Assembly: GCA_937868765.1 (NCBI GenBank)
Contig: CALMNL010000015.1
Span: 60,967-124,966 of the forward strand
DNA from: an uncultured Desulfatitalea sp.
GTDB lineage: Bacteria > Desulfobacterota > Desulfobacteria > Desulfobacterales > Desulfosarcinaceae
Reading direction: 5' to 3'
Length of the DNA: 64,000 nucleotides
Shown in pieces: positions 1-7,218 of this stretch. The position numbers and the translations under genes are program-made. The notes under the pieces were generated by a model. It saw only the letters and a program-made list of their open reading frames with translations. It did no database searches and was not told the origin of the DNA. The stretch's first letter is position 1. The number at the start of each line of letters is the position of its first letter.

Positions 1-2
1 CC

Positions 3-227
3 TTCGAACTTCCTCCTGACGAGGCACCGGCGCCTGAGGACAGGCGAGACCTGCTGGTGGATGGCAAGCGCATCACCATCGAGGCCGAAGAAGAAATTCT
101 GCTCAAGTGCGGGCAGGGCAGCATCCTGATCCGAAAGGACGGCAAGATCATCGTCAAAGGCACCGACCTGCTGTCCAGGTCATCCGGCCGCCAGCGGATC
201 CGGGGCGCCAGCGTGGCCATCAATTGA
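3..227 (+). CDS. DUF6484 domain protein, C-terminal fragment (T6SS-associated)
   Basis: The reading frame is open from the left window edge, so the N-terminus lies outside. About 74 residues remain. The tail has a beta-rich pattern (ITIEAEEEILLKCGQG, then ILIRKDGKIIVKG, LLSRSSG, IRGASVAIN) that matches my knowledge of the end of DUF6484 proteins. These are small proteins of unknown role encoded next to VgrG and DUF2169 genes in T6SS cargo loci. It lies 13 bases before the DUF2169 gene on the same strand, which agrees with that context. The family call is fairly safe, but its biochemical role is unknown. Confidence 0.7.
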   Translation, partial: FELPPDEAPAPEDRRDLLVDGKRITIEAEEEILLKCGQGSILIRKDGKIIVKGTDLLSRSSGRQRIRGASVAIN

Positions 228-240
228 AAGCCGGGAGCCC

Positions 241-1275
241 ATGCTGCAGCTCAAAAACCACACCCCATTCAAGGCCGCCATCGCCGTCTTTCCCAACGAG
301 CGGGGCATCGACAGCCTGTATGTGGCCGTCAAGGCTACCTTCACCCTCGGGCGTTCGCTCGAACCCGCCGACGAACAAATCCCGGTCCGCATGGCCGACG
401 AATACTGGGGCGAACCGGGGCAATCGAGTCTGAAATACGCTTCTGAATTGCATCTCTCGAAACCATCCACCGATATCGTCATGATCGGACGGGCCTGGCC
501 GCCCGGCGGCAAGGCCGTGACCAGGCTCGACGTCCAGCTCCAGGCCGCACGCCAGCGCAAGACCGTTCGCGTCTTCGGGGAGCGCCGATGGTTCAAGGCC
601 GGCAACGAGCTGCGCATCACCGAACCGATTCCTTTCGAATCCATGCCGCTGCGCTACGAACGCGCTTACGGTGGCCTGCATGCGAAAGACCCGGAGGGGC
701 GGCAGGTGCTCTGCGAGCCGCGCAACCCGGTGGGCGCGGGGTTTCGGGGCGATCGCCGCCCGGAGGAGCTTCACGGGCTGCCCCTGCCCAATCTGGAAGA
801 TCCGGCCCATCCCATCGCCCGGCCCGATGACAGACCGCCTCCCGCCTGTTTCGGTTATGTGGCCGCGGCCTGGGAGCCCCGGAAATCCTTTGCCGGCACC
901 TATGACGAGACCTGGGCCAAGAAGCGCGCGCCATATCTCCCGCAGGATTTCGATAGCCGCTATTTCAACGCCGCGCATCCGGACCTGGTATGCCAGGCAT
1001 ATTTGAAAGGCGGAGAGCCGGTGACCATGACCCATCTTTCCCCGGCGGGTCCGCTGGCATTCAATCTGCCGCTCTGTGAATTCGATATTTCCGTTCAGGT
1101 TGCAGGTCGCATGGAACATCCGCCGCTCAACCTGGAGACCGTGCTGATCGAACCGGAGGAGAACCGTCTGGGCCTCCTTTGGCGGGCCGCCGTGGAATGC
1201 GATAAAATGGTGCTCAAGGTGAGCCAGGTGGATATCGTTTTGAAAGATCTCACCGCGGATGGGGCAAGGATATGA
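241..1275 (+). CDS. DUF2169 domain-containing protein, T6SS accessory
   Basis: A 344-residue protein without signal peptide or membrane segment. The opening (LQLKNHTPFKAAIAVFPNERG, then LYVAVKATFTL) and the later ERAYGG and NPVGAGF motifs are typical of DUF2169. That family is encoded beside VgrG and PAAR-like genes and is thought, from its genetic association, to act as an adaptor or chaperone for loading T6SS cargo. The start is the ATG at 241, preceded by a GGGAG ribosome site. It overlaps the next gene by four bases (ATGA), so the two are probably translated together. Family assignment is strong; the adaptor role here is inferred. Confidence 0.88.
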   Translation: MLQLKNHTPFKAAIAVFPNERGIDSLYVAVKATFTLGRSLEPADEQIPVRMADEYWGEPGQSSLKYASELHLSKPSTDIVMIGRAWPPGGKAVTRLDVQLQAARQRKTVRVFGERRWFKAGNELRITEPIPFESMPLRYERAYGGLHAKDPEGRQVLCEPRNPVGAGFRGDRRPEELHGLPLPNLEDPAHPIARPDDRPPPACFGYVAAAWEPRKSFAGTYDETWAKKRAPYLPQDFDSRYFNAAHPDLVCQAYLKGGEPVTMTHLSPAGPLAFNLPLCEFDISVQVAGRMEHPPLNLETVLIEPEENRLGLLWRAAVECDKMVLKVSQVDIVLKDLTADGARI

Positions 1276-2315
1276 ACACGCGCGGCGCATCCATCCTGAG
1301 CATGGGCATGATGACGCCGGTGGGGCTCACGGCACCGCAGAGTGCGGCCTCGGTGCGGGCGGGCATTACGCGGTTCGCCGAAACTTCTTTGTATGACAAG
1401 CGCTTCGAGCCCTTTACCATGTCCCTGCTCCCCGATGAAGTGTTGCCGCCCTTGCATCCGGAATTGGAAAAGACGGTCGGTCTCACAAGCCGGCAGGTGC
1501 GCTTGCTGCGGCTGACCGCGCCTGCCTTGCAGGAAGCCCTGAAAGGCTTTCCCGATGAGGGCGGCATGCCGCTTTTTCTGGGCGCCCCCGAGCATTTGAA
1601 GGATCGCCCGCAGCCCTTGAACGATGGCTTCCTCGCGCAGCTCGGCCTGCAGTCCGGCGTCGGTTTCGATATCGCCGCCAGCAAGGTGATCTTCGGCGGC
1701 CGCGCCGCCGGACTCATGGCCCTGCAGGCCGCCATGGCGTGTCTTGCGGCTGGAAAACACCCGGCGGTGCTGGCGGGCGGCGTGGACACCTACCTGGATC
1801 TCTACCTGCTCGGAACGCTCGATATGGAAGATCGCATTTTGGGCCAGGCTGTGATGGACGGGTTCATTCCCGGCGAGGGGGCGGGTTTTGTTCTACTTTC
1901 ATCCAGTGGCGCATCGTTCGCCAGAATTTCTCCGGTCTTCACCGGTTTCGAAGAAGGCCATCTCGGCAGCGATAAGCCCTACCAGGGCGAAGGGCTGGCC
2001 ACCGTTTTTGCGGAAATCTTCGGCTCCGGAGCCTTTGCGCAGCCGGTGCGGGAGGTATATTCGGCCATGAACGGCGAGAACCACTGGGCCAAGGAATGGG
2101 GCGTGGCCTTTCTCAGGAATCAAGGATCATTCGACCCCAGCCACGGCATACACCATCCGGCCGACTGCCTGGGGGACACCGGCGCGGCCAGCGGCATCCT
2201 TCTGACCATCCTGGCCGCCTTCGGTATCGGCAAAGGCTATCGCCGCAGCCCGGCGTTGATCACCTGTTCGTCCGATCTCGGCAATCGCGCTGCCGTGGCA
2301 GTCGGTTCCCCATAG
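1272..2315 (+). CDS. Thiolase-fold (beta-ketoacyl synthase-like) protein, apparently non-catalytic, in T6SS locus
   Basis: A 347-residue protein. The N-terminal GMMTPVGLTAPQSAASVRAG resembles the start of ketosynthases. LAGGVDTYLD, then DGFIPGEGAGFVLL, matches the conserved middle of the fold, and LGDTGAASG aligns with the usual IGHxxAAAG. The nucleophile motif TACSSS is not visible: the aligned stretch reads FGGRAAGLMAL. The second histidine is replaced by Asp in LGD, and no HGTGT is present. I therefore see the fold without the catalytic triad. Four-base overlap with DUF2169 upstream and a PAAR-like gene 11 bases downstream place it in the T6SS cargo operon. A structural or adaptor role is a guess. 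Confidence 0.7.
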   Translation: MNTRGASILSMGMMTPVGLTAPQSAASVRAGITRFAETSLYDKRFEPFTMSLLPDEVLPPLHPELEKTVGLTSRQVRLLRLTAPALQEALKGFPDEGGMPLFLGAPEHLKDRPQPLNDGFLAQLGLQSGVGFDIAASKVIFGGRAAGLMALQAAMACLAAGKHPAVLAGGVDTYLDLYLLGTLDMEDRILGQAVMDGFIPGEGAGFVLLSSSGASFARISPVFTGFEEGHLGSDKPYQGEGLATVFAEIFGSGAFAQPVREVYSAMNGENHWAKEWGVAFLRNQGSFDPSHGIHHPADCLGDTGAASGILLTILAAFGIGKGYRRSPALITCSSDLGNRAAVAVGSP

Positions 2316-2326
2316 AGGAGAAAACC

Positions 2327-2707
2327 ATGGCGCAGAGCACCTACTGCAATTCGAGAGGCATCGCCCACAAGGGCAGTGGCGGGATGAGCCCGGTCTTTCC
2401 GGATGTCTGCAAGACCCCCACGCCCGCAGGTCCGGTGCCCATTCCCTATCCCAACATCGGCAAAGCCGCCGACACCACCGGAGGGCCCACCACCGTGAAG
2501 GTGGACGGCGAGATGCCACAGGCCAAGGGCGCCAAATACATGATGTCCAGCGGCGACGAAGCCGGCACCGCCGGCGGGGTCATGAGCAGCAAGTTCAAGG
2601 GAGAATGCGAATACATGATGTATTCGTTTGATGTCAAATTCGAAGGCAAAAATGTTTGCAGGATGGGAGACCCATTGTTTCATAACAATAAGAATATTAT
2701 GGGGTAG
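2327..2707 (+). CDS. DUF4150 / PAAR-like T6SS tip protein
   Basis: The 126-residue product opens MAQSTYCNSRGIAHKGSGG and continues MSPVFPDVCKTPTP and VPIPYPNI, the signature of DUF4150 proteins. These are PAAR-like and sit on the VgrG spike of type VI secretion systems. The C-terminal CRMGDPLFHN fits the metal-binding end of PAAR folds. The frame extends further upstream, but the ATG at 2327 with GAGGAG at 2315-2320 is clearly the start, just after the previous gene stops. It is followed by the nuclease gene, which suggests that it carries that effector in trans. Confidence 0.88.
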   Translation: MAQSTYCNSRGIAHKGSGGMSPVFPDVCKTPTPAGPVPIPYPNIGKAADTTGGPTTVKVDGEMPQAKGAKYMMSSGDEAGTAGGVMSSKFKGECEYMMYSFDVKFEGKNVCRMGDPLFHNNKNIMG

Positions 2708-2758
2708 TAAATATTCGGAACTGGCTGAAACGACTGAATCCTGCATAAAAGGCGGCTT

Positions 2759-3571
2759 ATGGAATTAAATGAGACAATAAGTGTTCTTAACGTTATGACC
2801 GAAGATAAAGCAAAAAATTACTGCGAGAATAAAAAACACGACCCGCCACAGAGTGGTCCTAATCTCATTGATGGTTATACGGGCACCCCAACTCCCGAAA
2901 ATCTGCTCAAGAACATGGCGAAGCATAAAAGAAACAAAACAGATGGGCCCCCTGAGATTCCGATAATGCCTAAAAAGAAAGCAGGGAGCAAATTATGGGA
3001 TATTGAACAGTGCAGCAAAAGCAGATATCCATTTCAAACGCATCACATCATACCGAAGAAATTTTTACCCACCCAAGAGGTATGCTTATGGCTCACCAAG
3101 AAATATACCAAGCATAAGCAATATCAACTTGCCAAAGATACCCGGTACAGCACCGATCATTCAAACAATGGCTATTGTCTGCCCTTTGTGTCTACGACCT
3201 ATCAATGGAAAAACGCCAAGAATGACGCGGACAAGGATGAGGCCGCAGCGCTAATGATGAGAAAAACGGGAAAGCAGCTTCATCAGGGGAATCATAATAC
3301 TGTCAATTTTCAAGAGCAGGATGATATCGAGTTGGAAGAATACCTTAATTCTATCAAGGCCTTGTTGAAACGAATAAATGAATCGGCTTTTGACCATGTT
3401 GACTGCTGTAATTTTTGTAAACAAGATGGCAAAAAGAAAATACAGCCGCTTCACAAGATTGTGGATCAGGTAGATGTTGTTTCCCTGATCACGAAACTCA
3501 GAATAGACGCAAACCAGATATTCGTCTCACAAAGAGCATACGATTATTATAAATCTCAAAAGAAAAAATAA
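2759..3571 (+). CDS. Putative T6SS effector, AHH/HNH-type nuclease
   Basis: A 270-residue protein with no signal peptide. Residues about 93-180 carry the layout of AHH-type His-Me finger nucleases: THHIIPKKFL (His95, His96), then NNGYCLP at 136-142, then HQGNHN at 175-180. A Lys-rich segment (PKKKAGSK, 71-78) precedes it. The gene is visibly more AT-rich than the genes on either side, as expected for an exchanged toxin cassette. It follows the PAAR-like gene and precedes an Imm11-type immunity gene by 15 bases, so it is best read as an antibacterial nuclease delivered by T6SS. Motif spacing fits; activity is untested. Confidence 0.72.
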   Translation: MELNETISVLNVMTEDKAKNYCENKKHDPPQSGPNLIDGYTGTPTPENLLKNMAKHKRNKTDGPPEIPIMPKKKAGSKLWDIEQCSKSRYPFQTHHIIPKKFLPTQEVCLWLTKKYTKHKQYQLAKDTRYSTDHSNNGYCLPFVSTTYQWKNAKNDADKDEAAALMMRKTGKQLHQGNHNTVNFQEQDDIELEEYLNSIKALLKRINESAFDHVDCCNFCKQDGKKKIQPLHKIVDQVDVVSLITKLRIDANQIFVSQRAYDYYKSQKKK

Positions 3572-3586
3572 TTATCAAGGAGCGCA

Positions 3587-4165
3587 ATGTATTACAAAAT
3601 TACCGGGGATATGGGGGGAGAGCCCAATGTATATATGCAGGCGCTGAACAACGAAAATGCGCGGATTCGCGGAGGGCAGCTCATAAAGGATCTCGAAGAT
3701 AAAGGAATAGATGAGTTGCCTTTCCGTTTTCAGATGAACGTCCGACGGAATGAGGATGGCACACGGCAAGAACCACGAATGTCGACCTACTATTATGCGG
3801 ACGAAATCATGCATAAGAAGCTGGTAGAGGTCATAACCAGCGTGGGGGTTGATAACTTGCAGCTATTTCCTGCCGTTATCTCCGAGCAGGGGCAAGGTAC
3901 AACAAATATTATCGAGGATTACGTGGTCGTAAACGTCGTCGGTCTGGTCTCTTGTGCCGCAGTTGATGCTTCAGATTCCCTGCCTTTTGCGGATGGCCTT
4001 TTTTTCAATAATCTCGTCATTGACCCGGCAAAGACCGGAGGGCTGCTGATGTTCAGGCTCGCCGAGTCGAAAATGGATGTTCTGGTTCACGAAAAGGTGG
4101 CCAAGGAGCTCATGAAGCATAATTTCCCATACCTGGTTCTCATCCCATTGCAACAGGTGGCATAG
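3587..4165 (+). CDS. Imm11-type (DUF1629) immunity protein
   Basis: A soluble 192-residue protein. The central part reads IIEDYVVVNVVG followed by aspartates, and the end has VLVHEKVAKELMKHNF. This is the arrangement I recognise from Imm11/DUF1629 proteins, which neutralise nuclease toxins in polymorphic toxin systems. The start at 3587 has CAAGGAGCGC upstream. It directly follows the AHH nuclease gene and shares its lower GC content at the 5' end, so it is the probable antidote to that effector. The pairing is inferred from adjacency; the family call is moderately strong. Confidence 0.68.
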   Translation: MYYKITGDMGGEPNVYMQALNNENARIRGGQLIKDLEDKGIDELPFRFQMNVRRNEDGTRQEPRMSTYYYADEIMHKKLVEVITSVGVDNLQLFPAVISEQGQGTTNIIEDYVVVNVVGLVSCAAVDASDSLPFADGLFFNNLVIDPAKTGGLLMFRLAESKMDVLVHEKVAKELMKHNFPYLVLIPLQQVA

Positions 4166-4167
4166 CC

Positions 4168-4260
4168 ATGCATCGCGTCTTGGTGAACCGCGAAGACCGA
4201 AGACTACGATATTTTGTCGCTCCTCAACCTGGGGGTATTATTCCGGATAGAAGGAATTGA
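4168..4260 (+). CDS. Possible 30-residue ORF coupled to the downstream HEAT-repeat gene
   Basis: An ATG at 4168 opens 30 codons ending in TGA at 4258-4260. That stop overlaps the ATG of the next gene in a TGATG junction. The peptide is basic (MHRVLVNREDRRLRYF at the start) with no recognised domain, and no good ribosome site precedes it. It may be a decayed fragment, a coupling ORF, or chance. Confidence 0.2.
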   Translation: MHRVLVNREDRRLRYFVAPQPGGIIPDRRN

Positions 4261-5606
4261 TGTCTGATTTTTTGCGATCACTCTATGAGCAGCACCTGGA
4301 AGAGGCTGCTTTTTTGTATGCGCAGCGTCTCACCCTGTTCGATGATATAGAGGCCACGTGGTTGCGTATTGGGGAGTTCGAAGACCGTTTAGATGCCCAG
4401 ATAGATGCGCTCGTTACAGGTGGTGAGGATGCTCTGGCGTTTTGCAGACAAAATTTGCAGGCAGGCGGTTTCGACCCCGGCGGGTTGTATACAACCATCT
4501 GCTTGTGTTGCCGTTTGGGTCGCAAGGATTTGACTCAAGACTGGTTGCACAGGTGTGATCCTGAAAGCGCCGACTTTATGCTTGCCATAAATGAAGCACT
4601 TAATCATTCGATGCCTGCTGAGTGGGTGACGGATATTTTGGCCTTGTCTGAGGCCCATCCCCCGGTAACCGACATTCTGGTGAGGTTGGCCGGGCACAGG
4701 CGTCTGCCCCTGGGGTCGCAATTAATAAACCTGCTGAACAGAAAAGATCCCGGAAATGTGGCAGAAATCATCTGGGCCCTGGGGCGCTTGAACTATCAGG
4801 ATGCCCGGCCCATTTTGATTGCCGCATACCTAAAGGATCAGGATGAATCGACTGCAATTTCAAGCAGCCTTGCGCTGCTGCGTTTGGGGGAACCGACAGC
4901 GATCAGCCATTGCTCACAATTCGCAGCGTCGCAAGACTGGCCCAATGTTCTTCTTGGTATTGGCGCTGGGCATTCCGCTGTGCCGGTTCTGCTGAACAAG
5001 GCGTATCAAGATAGGCCATCCCCAAATTGCCTGATTGGCCTGGGGCTGCTGGGGGATATCGCCGCCATTGAGCCGTTTTTGAAACACTTGGCCGATCCCC
5101 AGCTATCCGAATCCGCCGCTTTGGGGCTGAATCTGATCACAGGCGCCGAGCTTTACGAGGAGGTTTTTGTGCCCGATGAAGCAGAGGAAGACGAACTTTT
5201 CCCCGCGGAGGTGGAAAATTTCCGTCAGGGCCGACTTCCCGCCCGGTCCGATGGAAAGCCTTTCGGGGCAAATATCACCCGGCTGTCACGCAATGGAGAG
5301 ACATGGCGGGTCTGGTGGTCGCAGAACCGGGCGCGGTTCAATCCCGCCGTTCGCTACCGAAGCGGTAAGCCCTTGGGGCCTAAAAGCCTGCTGGAGAACC
5401 TGATGTATTACAAAACGCCGTATAAACTCCGCCAGCTCGCCTATGAGGAATTGGTGATCCGATACGGCCAGGACTTCCCCTTTGAGGCCGATATGCTCGT
5501 AACGCGCCAGCAGCAGGTGCTGGCGGATATCTCTCGATGGGTTTCAACCGAAGGGACTCGCTTCAAGGAAGGCATCTGGTATTTCGCCGGTCAGCCGCTA
5601 TCCTGA
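4260..5606 (+). CDS. TIGR02270-family HEAT-repeat protein, T6SS-associated
   Basis: A 448-residue cytosolic protein. The N-terminus (LYEQHLEEAAFLYAQR) and helical repeats with Ala/Leu pairs around residues 120-290 (for example LVRLAGHRRLPLGSQLI and IIWALGRLNYQDARPIL) match TIGR02270, a HEAT-like family found in T6SS loci with DUF2169 and PAAR-like genes. The C-terminal third contains GETWRVWWSQNRARF and an LRQLAYEELVIRYG segment typical of that family. A TTG one codon earlier is possible, but the ATG at 4260, four bases after AAGGA, is preferred. Its role is unknown; repeats of this kind usually mediate protein contacts. Confidence 0.78.
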   Translation: MSDFLRSLYEQHLEEAAFLYAQRLTLFDDIEATWLRIGEFEDRLDAQIDALVTGGEDALAFCRQNLQAGGFDPGGLYTTICLCCRLGRKDLTQDWLHRCDPESADFMLAINEALNHSMPAEWVTDILALSEAHPPVTDILVRLAGHRRLPLGSQLINLLNRKDPGNVAEIIWALGRLNYQDARPILIAAYLKDQDESTAISSSLALLRLGEPTAISHCSQFAASQDWPNVLLGIGAGHSAVPVLLNKAYQDRPSPNCLIGLGLLGDIAAIEPFLKHLADPQLSESAALGLNLITGAELYEEVFVPDEAEEDELFPAEVENFRQGRLPARSDGKPFGANITRLSRNGETWRVWWSQNRARFNPAVRYRSGKPLGPKSLLENLMYYKTPYKLRQLAYEELVIRYGQDFPFEADMLVTRQQQVLADISRWVSTEGTRFKEGIWYFAGQPLS

Positions 5607-5672
5607 GCAACCCGTAGGGAAGGAAATTGTTTTTCGTCGACATAGCTTCAACGCCGTCTTTGGAGGATACCT

Positions 5673-6449
5673 ATGAAAAGTATATGGTTGAGCGCCTTGT
5701 CCGTGCCTGAACCAGAGGTACGTGCGGTGATGGGAAAATTGAAAACTTACGGATTAAACCCTTCCGCCCATCAATGGAACGACGACCTGGGCGCCATGGC
5801 CTGGATGGGCCCCAAAGACGAGCTTTGCAAGCCCCAGTGCGCCTTCTGGGCGATCATGGGTGGGCGCGGCGCATGGCAAAAGCCCGATACGCGCTATGGC
5901 CTCTCCATGCTGGCACTCTGTGTGCAAGCCAAGCGCGGTCCTGGTTTTCCCATCGTCCTGCTGCAAAGCGGCAGCGAGCCCCTATCCGCGGCCGATCTGC
6001 CGACGCCCCTGCAGCGCGCCGTCGTGCTGGCGGCCGCCGATGCGGGCACACCGGCCAAGCTGGTGGCCAAGGCCCATGTTCAGGCCCCCGATTTGCCGGC
6101 ATCTTACCATCTGGACATGGTGGGCAACCCCCAATTCGGCCAGTGGTTCGAAGTACGGCCGGTCCGGGAGGAGTGGCCGGGAATCATCTTCGGCGTGGAC
6201 GAAGGCGAAATCAAATTCCAGGCGGTGGGACCCGCAGGGCAACTGCCCACCACCAGTACGCTGGCGTTCCCCATGCAGGGGATCAAAATGGAGTACAACC
6301 AGCGGCCTTTCACAGCCTGGGCGCTGCGAAATACCTTGTCGCCGGAGACATCCTACTTTGTCAAAGTGGAAGGGGCGCCGAGGACCCTGCTCTTCGGCGC
6401 CTTTTCCGAAGAAGGGGAAGCGGAGATGTTCCATGTCTCCCTGAAATAG
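5673..6449 (+). CDS. Conserved-looking hypothetical protein, end of T6SS operon
   Basis: A 258-residue protein I do not recognise. It has no signal peptide or transmembrane helix. The first half mixes small and aromatic residues (WLSALSVPEPEVR, then AMAWMGPKDELCKPQ). A short helix-rich part around 108-130 and a beta-rich second half end in LLFGAFSEEGEAEMF. The GGAGG ribosome site and codon use resemble the neighbours. It is the last gene before a hairpin at 6481-6508, so it probably ends the T6SS transcript and may be another adaptor. No function is assigned. Confidence 0.6.
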   Translation: MKSIWLSALSVPEPEVRAVMGKLKTYGLNPSAHQWNDDLGAMAWMGPKDELCKPQCAFWAIMGGRGAWQKPDTRYGLSMLALCVQAKRGPGFPIVLLQSGSEPLSAADLPTPLQRAVVLAAADAGTPAKLVAKAHVQAPDLPASYHLDMVGNPQFGQWFEVRPVREEWPGIIFGVDEGEIKFQAVGPAGQLPTTSTLAFPMQGIKMEYNQRPFTAWALRNTLSPETSYFVKVEGAPRTLLFGAFSEEGEAEMFHVSLK

Positions 6450-6468
6450 ACCGTCCTAAAAAATCCAG

Positions 6469-6497
6469 TTGACTATTGCGCCTGTTGCGCCTATGAA
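6469..6497 (+). promoter_or_regulatory. Candidate sigma-70 promoter for the minor pilin operon
   Basis: TTGACT at 6469-6474 is followed after exactly 17 bases by TATGAA at 6492-6497. The -35 box is close to consensus and the -10 box is weak. The -10 box forms the loop of the inverted repeat at 6481-6508. This is the only promoter-like pair I find between the T6SS and pilin genes. It is a pattern match only. Confidence 0.35.
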
Positions 6498-6508
6498 GGC
6501 GCAACAGG
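6481..6508. terminator. Perfect 11-bp inverted repeat; terminator or operator
   Basis: CCTGTTGCGCC and GGCGCAACAGG form a perfect 11-bp stem around a six-base loop. It lies 31 bases after the last T6SS gene, so it could end that transcript, but no proper T-run follows. Because the loop is also the -10 box of a candidate promoter, it could instead be a repressor site. Confidence 0.45.
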
Positions 6509-6672
6509 TTAGGCTCGGTTCACGCGATCTTCATCTGCCAACCATCGCCAGCACCATCGCATCAACTTCACGCTGCCTTCGATTTGAGCGAATCGCCCAT
6601 GTTCCTTGATCTTACCTGATACCTGCCTTGATCGGGCGTAACGCCTCGGGAAGAAAATTTGAATACAAAAGT

Positions 6673-6696
6673 CGGCCCTTGGGCCGGGGTGTTTTT
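6673..6696 (+). terminator. Weak terminator-like hairpin in the leader of the pilin operon
   Basis: CGGCC, loop CTTG, GGCCG is followed by GGGTG and five T at 6692-6696. It lies about 40 bases before the preferred start of the first pilin gene. The stem is only five pairs, so attenuation is possible but weakly supported. Confidence 0.25.
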
Positions 6697-6736
6697 CATG
6701 TCCGCCCTGGCCACAGGACCGGTCGGAGCAATGCAC

Positions 6737-7210
6737 ATGAAATCGGTATCGGGCTTTTCTTTGATGGAAGCGCTGATGGTGCTCGCCATCCTTGCGACGG
6801 TGGTAATTTGCGCGCCGAATTTCTACGGGTGGTTCCGACAGCAGGGGGCTGGGCTGGCAGCTCAGCAGTTGCGCGCCGATCTGCAGTTGGCACGCATCAT
6901 GGCCATCAATCATAAGAAGGATTGCGCCATTGTCTTCAACGACCCCCGCCCCGACCAATACCGAAACTCCCTCAATCAGCAGACGGTGGACCTGAGCGCC
7001 TACAGGGGCGGCGTCGGTTTTCTGGCCATTGGCCCGGACAAGCAGGCCGCCAGAACGCAAATCACTTTCAACTGCCAAGGCATGTCCACCTCGGCCGTGG
7101 CGGTGAATGTCTTCATCTCCGACCAGCAGCAGCATGCCATCTACCGGGTCCAGGTACGCGGGCCCGGGGGGATCTCCGTGGCTCGCTGGCAGGCGGGTGA
7201 CTGGTATTGA
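6737..7210 (+). CDS. GspH/FimT-family minor pseudopilin
   Basis: From ATG 6737 the protein begins MKSVSG then FSLMEALMVLAILA, a textbook type IV prepilin leader: cleavage after Gly6, methylated Phe and Glu at +5, then a hydrophobic helix. The remaining mature domain (about 150 residues) has QLRADLQLARIMAI, typical of GspH/FimT, which prime pilus or pseudopilus assembly at the inner membrane. The frame is open back to a TTG at 6659, but the short leader from 6737, with CGGAG eight bases upstream, is standard. It is first in a row of minor pilin genes and overlaps the frame of the next by a few bases. Confidence 0.85.
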   Translation: MKSVSGFSLMEALMVLAILATVVICAPNFYGWFRQQGAGLAAQQLRADLQLARIMAINHKKDCAIVFNDPRPDQYRNSLNQQTVDLSAYRGGVGFLAIGPDKQAARTQITFNCQGMSTSAVAVNVFISDQQQHAIYRVQVRGPGGISVARWQAGDWY

Positions 7211-7218
7211 GGCGTAAT

